Assembly (NCBI RefSeq): GCF_014621695.1 | Contig: NZ_CP061281.1 | Span: 1 to 64,000 of the forward strand | Length of the DNA stretch: 64,000 nucleotides | Direction: 5' to 3' | From: Streptomyces xanthii | GTDB lineage: Bacteria; Actinomycetota; Actinomycetes; Streptomycetales; Streptomycetaceae | Shown: positions 41,244 through 49,983 of the stretch, piece by piece | Layout: every line of letters begins with the position of its first letter | Position numbering within the stretch: position 1 is the stretch's first letter | Made by a program: the position numbers and the translations under genes | Notes under the pieces: model-generated | The model's database searches: none | Seen by the model: only the letters and a program-made list of their open reading frames with translations | Told to the model about the DNA's origin: nothing

Positions 41244-42136
41244 CCCGAGGTCGGCGGCGGGCTCGTGTCCGCGAGTCCGCCGTCTCCCTCGGCATGATGG
41301 GCCCGGCGGTCCTGCTCTACACGGTGATGACGGTCGTGCCGGTCGGCGTGGCCGTGTATCTGAGCCTGACCGACTGGGACGGCTTCTCGACCGCCGCGTT
41401 CATCGGGTTCGACAACTACACGCACCTGTTCGACGAGCCGAGTTCGACGGACGCCTGGTACGTGACCGGTCTGATCTCCGTGGCCGGCACGGTCCTCATG
41501 GTGGGCCTTGGGCTCGTGTACGCCCTCGCCCTCAAGGGGAAGTCGCGCACGAACTCGTTCTTCCGGGCGGTCGCCTACTTCCCGCACGTGATCAGCGCGC
41601 TGATCCTCGGCTATCTGTGGGCGGCGATCCTCGGCACGAACGGCGCCGTCAACAACACCCTCGCCAAGTTCGGCATCGAGCCGGTCGGCTTCCTCTTCGA
41701 CGAGAAGTTCGCGCTCGTCTCGCTGATCGCGGTCATCGTGTGGGCGGGCTTCGGCTTCAACGTGGTGCTGTTCGTGGCCGCGCTGCAGACCGTGCCGGCC
41801 GAGCTCCTCGAAGCCGCCGCGATCGACGGCGCGAACAAGCGGCAGATCAATCTGCGGGTCGTGATCCCGATGATCGCGCCGGTGGTGACCGTGGCGACGG
41901 TGCTCGACCTGGTGGGGCTCATCCGGGCCTACGACATCGTGGTGAGCCTCACCGGCGGTGGTCCCGCCGGGTCCACGCAGACGTTCACGTATCTCATTCT
42001 CGCCCGGTCCTTCGAGGGCACCAAGGTCGGTTACGCGACCGCTCAGGCGGTGTTCCTGATGGTGGTCTCCGCCGTGCTCGCCCTCCTCGTGACGGCGCTG
42101 CGCAACCGGCAGGACCAGGCAGCGACGGGTCGGTAA
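41240..42136 (+). CDS. ABC sugar importer permease 1
   Basis: A 298-residue membrane protein of the CUT1 permease family with six helices. GTG 41240 overlaps the stop of the binding protein. PAVLLYTVMTVVPVGVAVYL is helix 1. The EAA loop that contacts the ATPase is EAAAIDGANKRQINLRVVIP. The late helix motif SLTGGGPAGSTQTFTYLILA is typical of MalF-like proteins. No ATPase gene is nearby; Streptomyces importers of this type usually share the ATPase MsiK encoded elsewhere, which is family knowledge rather than something seen here. Confidence 0.9.
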   Translation: MTRGRRRARVRESAVSLGMMGPAVLLYTVMTVVPVGVAVYLSLTDWDGFSTAAFIGFDNYTHLFDEPSSTDAWYVTGLISVAGTVLMVGLGLVYALALKGKSRTNSFFRAVAYFPHVISALILGYLWAAILGTNGAVNNTLAKFGIEPVGFLFDEKFALVSLIAVIVWAGFGFNVVLFVAALQTVPAELLEAAAIDGANKRQINLRVVIPMIAPVVTVATVLDLVGLIRAYDIVVSLTGGGPAGSTQTFTYLILARSFEGTKVGYATAQAVFLMVVSAVLALLVTALRNRQDQAATGR

Positions 42137-42143
42137 GGAGCCG

Positions 42144-43067
42144 GTGGTGGTCGTAACAGAGGCGCTCACGACGCGAAAGGGCGACAAGCCGAAGGTCCGG
42201 CCGCCCGAACAGGACGACACGGTGCGGGCGGAGCGCGAGGGGACGCGCTCCCCGGTCCGCTGGGTACTGCTGAGCGTCCTGTTCGTCGTCATGGTCGTGC
42301 CGGTCTATCTGCTGGTCGTCAACGCGTTCAAGTCGCAGCAGGACATCCTGAACAACCCGTTCTCGATTCCCTTGTCCAGTCTGACCTTCGAGCACATGTC
42401 GGCGGCGATCAGCAGCCCGCAGTTCAACGTGATCGGCGGGTACGGGTTCACGCTGTTCCTGGTCGTGATCGTGGACGTGCTGTGCATCGCACTCGCCGGC
42501 CCTGCCGCGTACGCGATCGCGCGCAGCCTGAAGAAGCGCACGCAGCTGGTGCTGCTGTACTTCCTCGCGGGTACGTTCATCCCGGGTGCCGCGGTGATCA
42601 TCCCGGTCATCTACGTGCTGCGGGAGATCGGTCTCGCGAACACGGTCACCGGTCTGGTCGCGCACGACGTGGCGTCCACGCTGCCGGTGAGCATCTTCCT
42701 GTTCGTCGGGTTCATCCGCACGATCCCGGTCGACATCGACCACGCGGCGACGATCGACGGCGCGGGCCGCTACCGCACCTTCTGGACCATCATCTTCCCG
42801 CTGATGCGTCCGGCGGTCGTCACGGTCCTGATCCTCAACTCCATCGGGATCTGGAACGACTTCGTCTCCCCGCAGATCCTGCTCAGCCCGTCCTCCGGGC
42901 ACTACACGGTGACGACGGCGATCTACGCCGGCATCAGCCAGTACTCGACGGACCTCACGAAGGTCTTCCCGAACCTGCTGCTCGCCGTCGCGCCCGTCGT
43001 CATCTTCTTCATCTACATGCAGCGCCACATCATCAGCGGACTCACGGTGGGCGCCGTGAAGGGCTGA
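42144..43067 (+). CDS. ABC sugar importer permease 2
   Basis: A 307-residue membrane protein of the MalG type. WVLLSVLFVVMVVPVYLLVV is the first helix, after about 45 hydrophilic residues. The EAA-type loop is HAATIDGAGRYRTFWTIIFP. The end QRHIISGLTVGAVKG is the standard MalG-like C-terminus. GTG 42144 lies seven bases after the stop of permease 1, behind AAGGAGCCGG. It completes the importer. Confidence 0.9.
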   Translation: MVVVTEALTTRKGDKPKVRPPEQDDTVRAEREGTRSPVRWVLLSVLFVVMVVPVYLLVVNAFKSQQDILNNPFSIPLSSLTFEHMSAAISSPQFNVIGGYGFTLFLVVIVDVLCIALAGPAAYAIARSLKKRTQLVLLYFLAGTFIPGAAVIIPVIYVLREIGLANTVTGLVAHDVASTLPVSIFLFVGFIRTIPVDIDHAATIDGAGRYRTFWTIIFPLMRPAVVTVLILNSIGIWNDFVSPQILLSPSSGHYTVTTAIYAGISQYSTDLTKVFPNLLLAVAPVVIFFIYMQRHIISGLTVGAVKG

Positions 43068-43110
43068 CCTCCGCGTTGTCCGCGTCGACCTCGGAAGAAA
43101 GGATCACTGA

Positions 43111-45084
43111 GTGTCCAGGAGATGGAGACATCTGTCCGCGGCCGCCCTGCTCACTGCGCTGACCGTGGTCGCGGCCGGTCATCCGGCCGCGGCCCATCCG
43201 CCCAAGTCTCAAGCGGGCAAGACCTATTACGTCGGCCCGTACGGCGACGACGCGAACGACGGCAGCAACGCCACCCACCCCTTCCGGCACATCCAGAAGT
43301 GCGCGGACGTCATGGTGCCCGGGGACACGTGCGAGATCGTCTCGGGTTCGTACGAGGAGACGGTGGTCCCGGCCCGGTCCGGCACCGCCGAGCTGCCCAT
43401 CACGTACAAGGCCGCGGTGGGCGCCGACGTCACGGTGAACGGGGCGTCGCGACTGACCGGCTTCGATCCGGTCACCGCCGCCGATGTCACCGAGATCGCC
43501 AAGAGCGATCCGTTCGCCGCCGGCTCGCAGTTCAGCGACGCGGTGGCGGCCGGGCACATCTACAGCACCGACGTGGACCTCGGCGCGGATGTGTCGACGG
43601 TCCAGGTGTTCACCGAAAAGAAGATGGACATCGAGGCCCAATGGCCGCATCCCGGCCTGGACCTGCTGGGCCCCACGCTCCAGTACGCCGGTGCGGGCAG
43701 TGCGGACGCCACGATCTCCGACGCGGCCCTGACCCGTCCGGCGGGGTACTGGGACGGCGCGCGTGCCCTCACCGGCTACTGGTACATCTCGGCCACCGGC
43801 ACCGTGAAGAGTTCGGCGGTCGGCTCGGTGACCCTCGACGTGGCGCCGCCGTGCGTCCACAAGGTCGTACCGAACGAGACCCGGTACGCCCTCTCCGGGA
43901 AGATCGGTGAACTCGCGCGCCCCGGCGAGTGGTTCTACGACCCGACGGCCAAGAAGCTGTACGTGTACGGGGACGACGACCCGGACAACCACCGGGTGGA
44001 GGCCAAGCGGCGCACCCTGGGCTTCGACCTGTCGGACACCAGCCACACGACCGTGAAGGGCATCAAGCTCTTCGCGACGACCGTGCGGACGGGCGACACG
44101 AGCACGGGTGTGACCCTGGACGGGATCAAGGGCCAGTACCTGTCGCACTACACGGACATCACGCGTGGCGCGACGGACTGCGGCACGACGGTGACGCGGG
44201 GTGTCTCGGACACGGGCCTGATCATCAACGGCACCCACAACAAGGTGGTCAACAGTGATCTGTCGCTCAGTGCGGGCAACGGCATCGCGCTGCGCGGCCA
44301 GAACAACACCGCCACCGACAATGTGATCCACGATGTCGACTACATGGGCACGTACGCGGCCGGCATCGCCGTGCAGGGCAACAGCCAGACGGTCACCCAC
44401 AACACGATCTCGCGGGTCGGCCGCAGCGGCATCAACCTGCAGTGGAACACCGTGGAGGGGCTCGAACCCGGCAAGGACGTGATCGCGTACAACGACGTCT
44501 CGGGGTACGCGCGGCTCAGCCTCGACGTCGCCGCGATCTACACCTGCTGCAGCGCGTACATGATGGGCTCGTCCCTCGACCACAACGTGCTGCACGACCC
44601 GGATCCGAGCACCAAGTCGTCGACGTTCGGCATCTCCGGCATCTACGCCGACAACGGGCAGAGCGACCTGGTCATCGCGAACAACGTGGGCTGGGGCAAC
44701 CGCGAGGGCACGGTGATGCTCAACGGGCTCGGGACCGGGTCGCACGACAACCTGGTCGCGGGGAACACCGGAGGGATGACCCTCTTCTACGTGAAGGAGC
44801 CGGGGCAGTCGACCGGCACGAGGATCTACAACAACATCGGGACGATCCGGGGCCTGAGCGGCGCGACCGACGGCGGGCTCGTGCTGTCGAACAACCTGCC
44901 CCCGGACGTCGATCCGCTGTTCGTCGACGCGGCGGCGCACGACTACCGGCTTCAGGACGGCTCACCGGCACGCAACGCGGCGATCGCCCTGCCGGGCATC
45001 AACGACGGATCGACCGATCCGGTGCCGAGCCTGGGCGCCTACCAGTACGGAGCGCCCCGGTGGACCGCGGGAGCCCGCCGTTAG
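43111..45084 (+). CDS. secreted right-handed beta-helix protein
   Basis: A 657-residue exported protein from GTG 43111. The signal peptide AALLTALTVVAAGHPAAA is followed by GKTYYVGPYGDDANDGSNAT, the start of a pectate-lyase-like right-handed parallel beta-helix (DUF1565/Beta_helix type). Repeated coils include NGTHNKVVNSDLSLSAGNGI, RGQNNTATDNVIHDVDYMGT and VQGNSQTVTHNTISRVGRSG. Such proteins are polysaccharide lyases or hydrolases; the catalytic residues are not clear from sequence. It follows the importer on the same strand, so it probably depolymerises the polymer outside the cell. It ends at the strong bidirectional terminator. Confidence 0.85.
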   Translation: MSRRWRHLSAAALLTALTVVAAGHPAAAHPPKSQAGKTYYVGPYGDDANDGSNATHPFRHIQKCADVMVPGDTCEIVSGSYEETVVPARSGTAELPITYKAAVGADVTVNGASRLTGFDPVTAADVTEIAKSDPFAAGSQFSDAVAAGHIYSTDVDLGADVSTVQVFTEKKMDIEAQWPHPGLDLLGPTLQYAGAGSADATISDAALTRPAGYWDGARALTGYWYISATGTVKSSAVGSVTLDVAPPCVHKVVPNETRYALSGKIGELARPGEWFYDPTAKKLYVYGDDDPDNHRVEAKRRTLGFDLSDTSHTTVKGIKLFATTVRTGDTSTGVTLDGIKGQYLSHYTDITRGATDCGTTVTRGVSDTGLIINGTHNKVVNSDLSLSAGNGIALRGQNNTATDNVIHDVDYMGTYAAGIAVQGNSQTVTHNTISRVGRSGINLQWNTVEGLEPGKDVIAYNDVSGYARLSLDVAAIYTCCSAYMMGSSLDHNVLHDPDPSTKSSTFGISGIYADNGQSDLVIANNVGWGNREGTVMLNGLGTGSHDNLVAGNTGGMTLFYVKEPGQSTGTRIYNNIGTIRGLSGATDGGLVLSNNLPPDVDPLFVDAAAHDYRLQDGSPARNAAIALPGINDGSTDPVPSLGAYQYGAPRWTAGARR

Positions 45085-45101
45085 CCGGATGACGAGGCCG
45101 G

Positions 45102-45158
45102 ACCGCACGGCCGAGGCCCGAGCCGGGATTCCGGCTCGGGCCTCGGCCCTCGTGCGGT
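45102..45158. terminator. strong bidirectional terminator
   Basis: ACCGCACG plus a 17-bp stem (45110-45126 with 45131-45147), then CCT and CGTGCGGT, form a long hairpin with loop GATT. It separates the convergent beta-helix and gntR genes. Confidence 0.9.
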
Positions 45159-45168
45159 GGGGGAAGCG

Positions 45169-45927
45169 TCAGGGCTTCTTGGCCGCGGCCTTCCGCGGCT
45201 TCTTCGCCGCCCCGGCCGCCCTGGGCGCTCTCTTCGCGCGGGCGTCCGGGACCGGTCCGCGGCCGGCGGCGTGGTCGGCGAAGGCCGCGGCCGCCTTCTC
45301 CGCGTCGCCGGCACGCAGCAGCTCGACCAGGCGGCCGTGCTCGTCGGCCATCGCGCTCCAGTCGCCTTCGAAGAGCGGGTCCGAGATGGCGCGCAGGGCC
45401 CGCAGGCTGGGCTCGACGACCTCCCACATGCGGGCCAGGAACGGGTTGCCCGCGATCTGGCTGACCAGCGTGTGGAACTCGATGTCGGCGTCCCGGAACC
45501 GGCTCACGTCGTGCGCCGCGACCGCGGCACGCATCCGCTCCACCAGCGCGTCGAGCTCCCGCAGATGGTCGTCGGTGAGGTGCTCGGTGGCGAGCTGGGC
45601 GGCCAGCCGCTCCAGCGGTTCGCGCACCTGGCGGGCGTACTCGGCGTCCTGCGAGGAGATCTCGACGACGAAGTGCCCGCGGCGCGGGACGTGCATGAGC
45701 AGGCCCTCGCGGGCGAGCCGCTTGACCGCCTCGCGCACCGGGGCCTGGCTCACGCCGAGCCGCCGCGCGATCTCCGACTCGACCACGCGCTCGTTCGGCC
45801 CGAGGTCGCCGTCGACGATGGCCTGGCGCAACAGGTCGTACACCTGGTCCGAGATCAGGGTCTTGCGGAAGCGGTCCTTGTTGGTGGCCAGCGTGGAGAC
45901 GAATCCAGCCGACGCATTCGATGTCAT
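45169..45927 (-). CDS. GntR-family regulator, FadR (FCD) type, with basic tail
   Basis: A 252-residue repressor. The winged HTH is QVYDLLRQAIVDGDLGPNER, VVESEIARRLGVSQAPVREA and VKRLAREGLLMHVPRRGHFV. The FCD ligand-binding domain follows, with the metal-site residues in FRDADIEFHTLVSQIAGNPF and ADEHGRLVELLRAGDAEKAA. After the domain comes a Lys/Ala/Pro tail of about 25 residues (AKRAPRAAGAAKKPRKAAAK), which FadR proteins do not usually have; it may add non-specific DNA binding. A copy of the locus motif lies 52 bp upstream. It is the best candidate for the regulator that binds all seven motif copies. Confidence 0.9.
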   Translation of the reverse strand: MTSNASAGFVSTLATNKDRFRKTLISDQVYDLLRQAIVDGDLGPNERVVESEIARRLGVSQAPVREAVKRLAREGLLMHVPRRGHFVVEISSQDAEYARQVREPLERLAAQLATEHLTDDHLRELDALVERMRAAVAAHDVSRFRDADIEFHTLVSQIAGNPFLARMWEVVEPSLRALRAISDPLFEGDWSAMADEHGRLVELLRAGDAEKAAAAFADHAAGRGPVPDARAKRAPRAAGAAKKPRKAAAKKP

Positions 45928-45976
45928 GGATTCCCAATCGTGCGACGGAGCGAGCCGGTTGTGCCATGATACGCGC

Positions 45977-46972
45977 TCATCGTCTATCGATGGTCTCCAC
46001 CAGCCGCTTCGCCAGCCACTCCAGTTTGACGACCTCGTGGGCGGGGCCGCCGCCCTCGTGATCGTTGTAGGGGTAGACGGACATCCGCTTGTCCGGCTCG
46101 CCCTGCCCGCGCTCGGCGCCGTAGTGGTTGAAGGCCGCGTACACGGTGGACGGCGGGCAGATGTGGTCCATCAGGGCGACCGAGAAGAGGGCCGGCGCGG
46201 TGGCCCTGCGGGCCAGGCTGACGCCGTCGAAGTAGGCCATCGTGCGGGCGACCGTGGCCGCGTGCTCCCGGTGCCGTTTCACGAACTGCGCGACCTCGAC
46301 GTACGGCGGGCGGTCGGTGATCGTGGTGGCGCGCGGGAAGTGGCACAGGAACGGCACGTCCGGCATGACGCCGACGAGGTCCGGCACCAGTCCCGCCGCG
46401 GCGAGCGCGATGCCGCCGCCCTGACTGGTGCCGGTGACGACGACGCGCGCCGGGTCGACGTCGGGGTGGGTGCGCACGGCGGCGACGGCGCGGACCGCGT
46501 CGGTGTAGAGGCGCCGGTAGTAGTAGCGGTGCGGGTCGAGGACGCCGCGGGTGAGGAATCCCGGGGCCGCGGTGTCGCCGGTGGCCGGGTCCGGGTCGGG
46601 GGTCTCGGCTCCCTGACCGCGGGTGTCCATGACGAAGTGGGCGTATCCGGCGCAGGCCCACAGCCGCGTCTCGTGCGGGGCTCCCCGGCCGCTGCCGTAT
46701 CCCAGGTACTCCACGACGGCGGGCAGCGGGCCGGTGCGGGTCACCGGCAGGTGCAGCCAGCCGCGCACCGGATGCCCGCCGTATCCGGCGAAGGTCACGT
46801 CGAAGGTGTCGACGGTGGCCAGTCCGTTGTGCACGGGGGCGAACGTCGCGGCGGTGGCGAACTGCTCCTGCCCCGCGAGGGTCTGCTGCCAGAACGTGTC
46901 GAAGTCGGCGGGCTCCGGCAGGTCCGGGCGGTATCTCTCGAGCTCGTCCAGGGGCAGGTCGAAGAAGGCCAT
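45977..46972 (-). CDS. acetylxylan esterase-like carbohydrate deacetylase
   Basis: A 331-residue alpha/beta hydrolase of the AXE1/cephalosporin-C deacetylase family. The nucleophile elbow is VVVTGTSQGGGIALAAAGLV, the acid is in FSVALMDHICPPSTVYAAFN and the histidine in DHEGGGPAHE. The N-terminal FFDLPLDELERYRPDLPEPA and the segment YLGYGSGRGAPHETRLWACA are family landmarks. It removes acetyl groups from sugars. There is no signal peptide, so it acts on imported oligosaccharides. The stop codon region forms part of the operator before gntR, and another motif copy precedes its own start. Confidence 0.9.
   Translation of the reverse strand: MAFFDLPLDELERYRPDLPEPADFDTFWQQTLAGQEQFATAATFAPVHNGLATVDTFDVTFAGYGGHPVRGWLHLPVTRTGPLPAVVEYLGYGSGRGAPHETRLWACAGYAHFVMDTRGQGAETPDPDPATGDTAAPGFLTRGVLDPHRYYYRRLYTDAVRAVAAVRTHPDVDPARVVVTGTSQGGGIALAAAGLVPDLVGVMPDVPFLCHFPRATTITDRPPYVEVAQFVKRHREHAATVARTMAYFDGVSLARRATAPALFSVALMDHICPPSTVYAAFNHYGAERGQGEPDKRMSVYPYNDHEGGGPAHEVVKLEWLAKRLVETIDRR
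45979..45993. promoter_or_regulatory. GntR-type operator before gntR
   Basis: CATCG-TCTAT-CGATG overlaps the last codons of the esterase gene and lies 52 bp upstream of the gntR start, suggesting autoregulation. Confidence 0.7.
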
Positions 46973-47024
46973 GGAGCGTCTCCGCGGGGGTCGGGGCCGG
47001 CCCTGCCGGGCCGGAACAGGAGGT

Positions 47025-47039
47025 CATCACCTATCGATT
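47025..47039. promoter_or_regulatory. GntR-type operator before the esterase
   Basis: CATCA-CCTAT-CGATT lies 53 bp upstream of the esterase start. One half-site is degenerate but the CCTAT spacer is conserved. Confidence 0.6.
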
Positions 47040-47074
47040 ATCGAAGGAATCGAATCAGGGGGATTCGCGGCGTG

Positions 47075-47896
47075 TCAACCACTCAGCCCGTACACCCGCA
47101 CGGCGTTCGCGTGCAGGACGTCCTCCCGCTGCCGTGCAGTGAGGCGGGCGAGGCCGAGCCGGGACAGGCCCAGCGAGTCGGCGCGGCTCCCGCGGGGCAG
47201 GCAGATCGGCCAGTCGGATCCGATCAGGCAGCGCTGCGGGCCGACGGTGTCCACGACGCGGCGGACCAGGGCCGCGACCCGTTCGCGCGGGACTCTGTGC
47301 TGCTGTGTCAGCAGGCCGGAGATCTTCACGACGAGGTTCGGCTCCGCGGCGGCCCGGTCGAGGTCCGCGTACCACTCCCCCGGGTCCGTGCGCAGATTCG
47401 GCGGGTTGCCGAGGTGGTCGACGACCACGGTGACCGCCGGATGACGGGCGGCCACGTCCGCTGCGGTGCGCAACGCGCCTGCGAGGAGGTTGAGTTCGAG
47501 CACAGCGCCGGTGTCGGCGAGGACGGGGAGCAGGGCCCGGGCGGGCTCGGGGGTGTCCGTCCAGCGCGGCCCGCCGAGCCGCATTCCGCTGGGGCGGCTC
47601 TCGTGCGGTTCCGTGAGCAGGGCGCGCAGCCGGTGCGGGCCGGCCGCGGCGTGGACGTGCAGGTTCGCGACGTATCCCGCGACGAGGTCCGGCCGCAGCA
47701 GCCGCGCCGCGCGCAGGGCGTCCGTCTCTCCGGCGTCGCCCCGGGACGCCTCGACGAGGATCGCCCCGGACAGGTCCGGGGCCGCGCCGGACGCGGCGAG
47801 GTCGTCCGCGTCGAAGGTCCGGTGGTGCGGGCTGTCGTGGCGGATCCAGGGGAATCCCTGGGCCGGGTCCCACAGATGGACATGGCAGTCGATCAC
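47075..47896 (-). CDS. amidohydrolase family lactonase (fuconolactonase-like)
   Basis: A 273-residue TIM-barrel metal hydrolase of the Amidohydro_2 group. GTG 47896 follows GAGGAGG and gives VIDCHVHLWDPAQGFPWIRH, with the HxH metal ligands. GAILVEASRGDAGETDALRA, VTVVVDHLGNPPNLRTDPGE and CLIGSDWPICLPRGS carry the later His and Asp ligands. Proteins of this subgroup next to aldo/keto reductases hydrolyse sugar lactones such as L-fuconolactone or L-rhamnonolactone. That role is inferred from family and context. Its leader carries an 11-bp tandem repeat, and an operator motif lies 100 bp upstream. Confidence 0.85.
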   Translation of the reverse strand: MIDCHVHLWDPAQGFPWIRHDSPHHRTFDADDLAASGAAPDLSGAILVEASRGDAGETDALRAARLLRPDLVAGYVANLHVHAAAGPHRLRALLTEPHESRPSGMRLGGPRWTDTPEPARALLPVLADTGAVLELNLLAGALRTAADVAARHPAVTVVVDHLGNPPNLRTDPGEWYADLDRAAAEPNLVVKISGLLTQQHRVPRERVAALVRRVVDTVGPQRCLIGSDWPICLPRGSRADSLGLSRLGLARLTARQREDVLHANAVRVYGLSG

Positions 47897-47916
47897 GGTC
47901 GACAGCCTCCTCGGGG

Positions 47917-47960
47917 GTGGTTCCGGAGTGGCTCTGGGGTGGTTCCGGAGTGGTTCCGGA
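47917..47960. repeat. 11-bp tandem repeat, four units
   Basis: GTGGTTCCGGA occurs at 47917, 47939 and 47950, with a degenerate unit GTGGCTCTGGG at 47928. All lie in the leader of the lactonase gene, between its operator and start codon. The 11-bp period is close to one helical turn. Confidence 0.8.
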
Positions 47961-47993
47961 GTATTGACACGCCGGCTCGCGCCGGTGAGTCTA

Positions 47994-48012
47994 ACCATCG
48001 GCTATCGATGGT
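47994..48012. promoter_or_regulatory. GntR-type operator in a divergent promoter
   Basis: ACCATCG-GCTAT-CGATGGT is a perfect palindrome with 7-bp arms between the lactonase gene and the 630-residue protein gene. Confidence 0.75.
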
Positions 48013-48090
48013 CGATTGTGAAGGGTGGGGGCACGTGAGGCACGGGACCGAGCGGAGCAGCGCTGCGGACACGACGGAAGCGGTGCGTCG

Positions 48091-49983
48091 ATGAGGGCAG
48101 GCGCCGGGCACGGTCCGCTCCTGCGGGCGGACCGCCCCGTCACGGAGATCCCCCGATGGGCCACGCTGGAGCGGGAGTTGTTCGCCCTCCAGGACAAGGC
48201 GTGGCGGGTGTTCGCCGACCGGTACACCGAGGGAGACGGGCGCCTCGTGTTCCGCGACACGCTGGGCCGGGGCCTGGACGGCCGCGACGGCGTGGACGAC
48301 TTCTACGAGCCCTTCTTCAACTGGCCGACGCTGTACGTCCTCGGCGGCAGCACGGAGCTCCTGGCCGCCGCGCGGCGCCACTGGGAAGGGGTGAGCGCGC
48401 AGCTCACCGAGATGGGCATGCTGGAGGGCGGCCTGGAGCGCGGCTACGACTGGTTCCACCAGGGCGAGGGGCTGCTGCTGTTCTACGGGCTGTGCCTCGC
48501 TGATCCGGACGACGCCCGATTGCGTGAACTGGCTTGCCGCTTCGCCGACTTCTACCTCCCGGGCGGCCCGAACTACGACGCCGCGCACCGGGTGATCCGG
48601 GCGCCGCACAACGGGTCGGCGGGCCCCCGGTGGGGATTCAGCGACGAGGACGCCTGCTTCCCGTGGAGTCTCGCGCTGCGCCCTTACGGGCTGCCGCTCG
48701 ACGGGATGCCCGACGTGATGTCCTTCGACGACCTGGCCGCGTCCCCCGAGCGGGCCCGCGCCTACGGCCGCGCGATGTGGGACCGGATGGGCCGCGGCGA
48801 CACCGTCGTGAACCTGGCGGCGACCGGGCTCGCCACCAACGCGTATCTCCTGGGCGGCGGACAGCGCTACGCGGACTGGGTCGCCGAGTACGCCGGTGTC
48901 TGGCTCGAGCGGCTCGCGGGGCGCGACGTCGTCCCGGACAACGCCGGGCTGAGCGGCCAGGTCGGCGAGTACCTGGAAGGCCGCTGGTACGGCGGGCACT
49001 ACGGATGGTCGTGGCCGCACGGGCTGTCCCCGGTCGCCAGCGGCACCCTGGTGGGCGCGTCCAACGCCACCCTGCTGACCGGCGACACGGCCTTCCTGGA
49101 CCTGGCCCGCAACCCGCTGGACGCCGTGCTGCGCCGGGCCGAGCAGCGGGGCGCGGACGAGCGGGGCACGCTCGGCGAACGCTGGGACCCCCATCTCGCG
49201 GCGATGACAGCCGACCGCACCCTGATGGTCCCGCAGCGGCACAACGACTCCGGCTGGTTCGACTTCACGGTCATGCCGGGCCAACTCCCGTTGTCCCTGT
49301 GGCACTTCAGCCGGGCGGAGGCGGACCGGGAGCGGATCGAGGTGCTGCGGGCCGGCTCGCACTGGGACTGGTCGGCGGTGCACACCCAGCGCATCAAGGA
49401 CGAGGCGGGGCACGAGGAACCCTGGTACGAGTTCCTGCAGGACCGCAATCCTGACTTCCCCGAGCGGATGCTGCGCAGTGCGCTCGCCTCGTGCCAGGAG
49501 CGGCTCGACGCCATCGCCGGGGACCCGGTGGACCCGGCCGTCGGCCCGGACGCGCTCGGCATCCACCACTGGCAGCAGCTCAATCCGGTGCTGACCGAGG
49601 CACTGCTGCAGCTGACCACCGGCTCTCCGCAGGTCCTCTACAACGGCGGTCTCGCCCATCTCCATCTGCGCTACCACGACGCCGTTGAGCGGCGCCCGGG
49701 ACTGCCGCCCGACGTCGCCGCGCTCGTCACGGACATCAGCCCGGACCACACGGCGGTGGAGCTGGTCAATCTGGGCGGGGCGGCGCGCTCGGTGGTCGTG
49801 CAGGCGGGTTCCTTCGCCGAGCACGTCGTGCACACCGTCCGCGTCGACGAAGGCCCCGCGCACGAGGCCGGCGGCCCGTACTGCCGTGTGGAACTGCCCG
49901 GCCGTACGCGGGTGCGGCTGACGCTGGCCATGACCCTGCGGGCCGGCCGGCCCGCGTACGACCCCCCCTGGCAGGAAGCATGA
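48091..49983 (+). CDS. uncharacterised protein of the sugar locus, probably all-helical
   Basis: A 630-residue protein from ATG 48091 (weak GGAAG site upstream; GTG codons further upstream are possible). I do not recognise the family. The long series of helices with aromatic and acidic residues (FYEPFFNWPTLYVLGGSTEL, GGLERGYDWFHQGEGLLLFY, AGLSGQVGEYLEGRWYGGHY, GWSWPHGLSPVASGTLVGAS) is what an (alpha/alpha)6-toroid glycoside hydrolase or lyase looks like. A C-terminal beta part of about 100 residues follows. No signal peptide is seen. It is co-translated with the aldo/keto reductase (ATGA overlap) and carries the locus operator, so it belongs to the pathway. Confidence 0.75.
   Translation: MRAGAGHGPLLRADRPVTEIPRWATLERELFALQDKAWRVFADRYTEGDGRLVFRDTLGRGLDGRDGVDDFYEPFFNWPTLYVLGGSTELLAAARRHWEGVSAQLTEMGMLEGGLERGYDWFHQGEGLLLFYGLCLADPDDARLRELACRFADFYLPGGPNYDAAHRVIRAPHNGSAGPRWGFSDEDACFPWSLALRPYGLPLDGMPDVMSFDDLAASPERARAYGRAMWDRMGRGDTVVNLAATGLATNAYLLGGGQRYADWVAEYAGVWLERLAGRDVVPDNAGLSGQVGEYLEGRWYGGHYGWSWPHGLSPVASGTLVGASNATLLTGDTAFLDLARNPLDAVLRRAEQRGADERGTLGERWDPHLAAMTADRTLMVPQRHNDSGWFDFTVMPGQLPLSLWHFSRAEADRERIEVLRAGSHWDWSAVHTQRIKDEAGHEEPWYEFLQDRNPDFPERMLRSALASCQERLDAIAGDPVDPAVGPDALGIHHWQQLNPVLTEALLQLTTGSPQVLYNGGLAHLHLRYHDAVERRPGLPPDVAALVTDISPDHTAVELVNLGGAARSVVVQAGSFAEHVVHTVRVDEGPAHEAGGPYCRVELPGRTRVRLTLAMTLRAGRPAYDPPWQEA

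Noticed and set aside
43042..44940. Minus-strand open frame of about 630 codons opposite the beta-helix gene.
   Set aside because: Val/Arg/Gly-rich antisense shadow with no recognisable domain; the plus strand has a signal peptide and beta-helix repeats.
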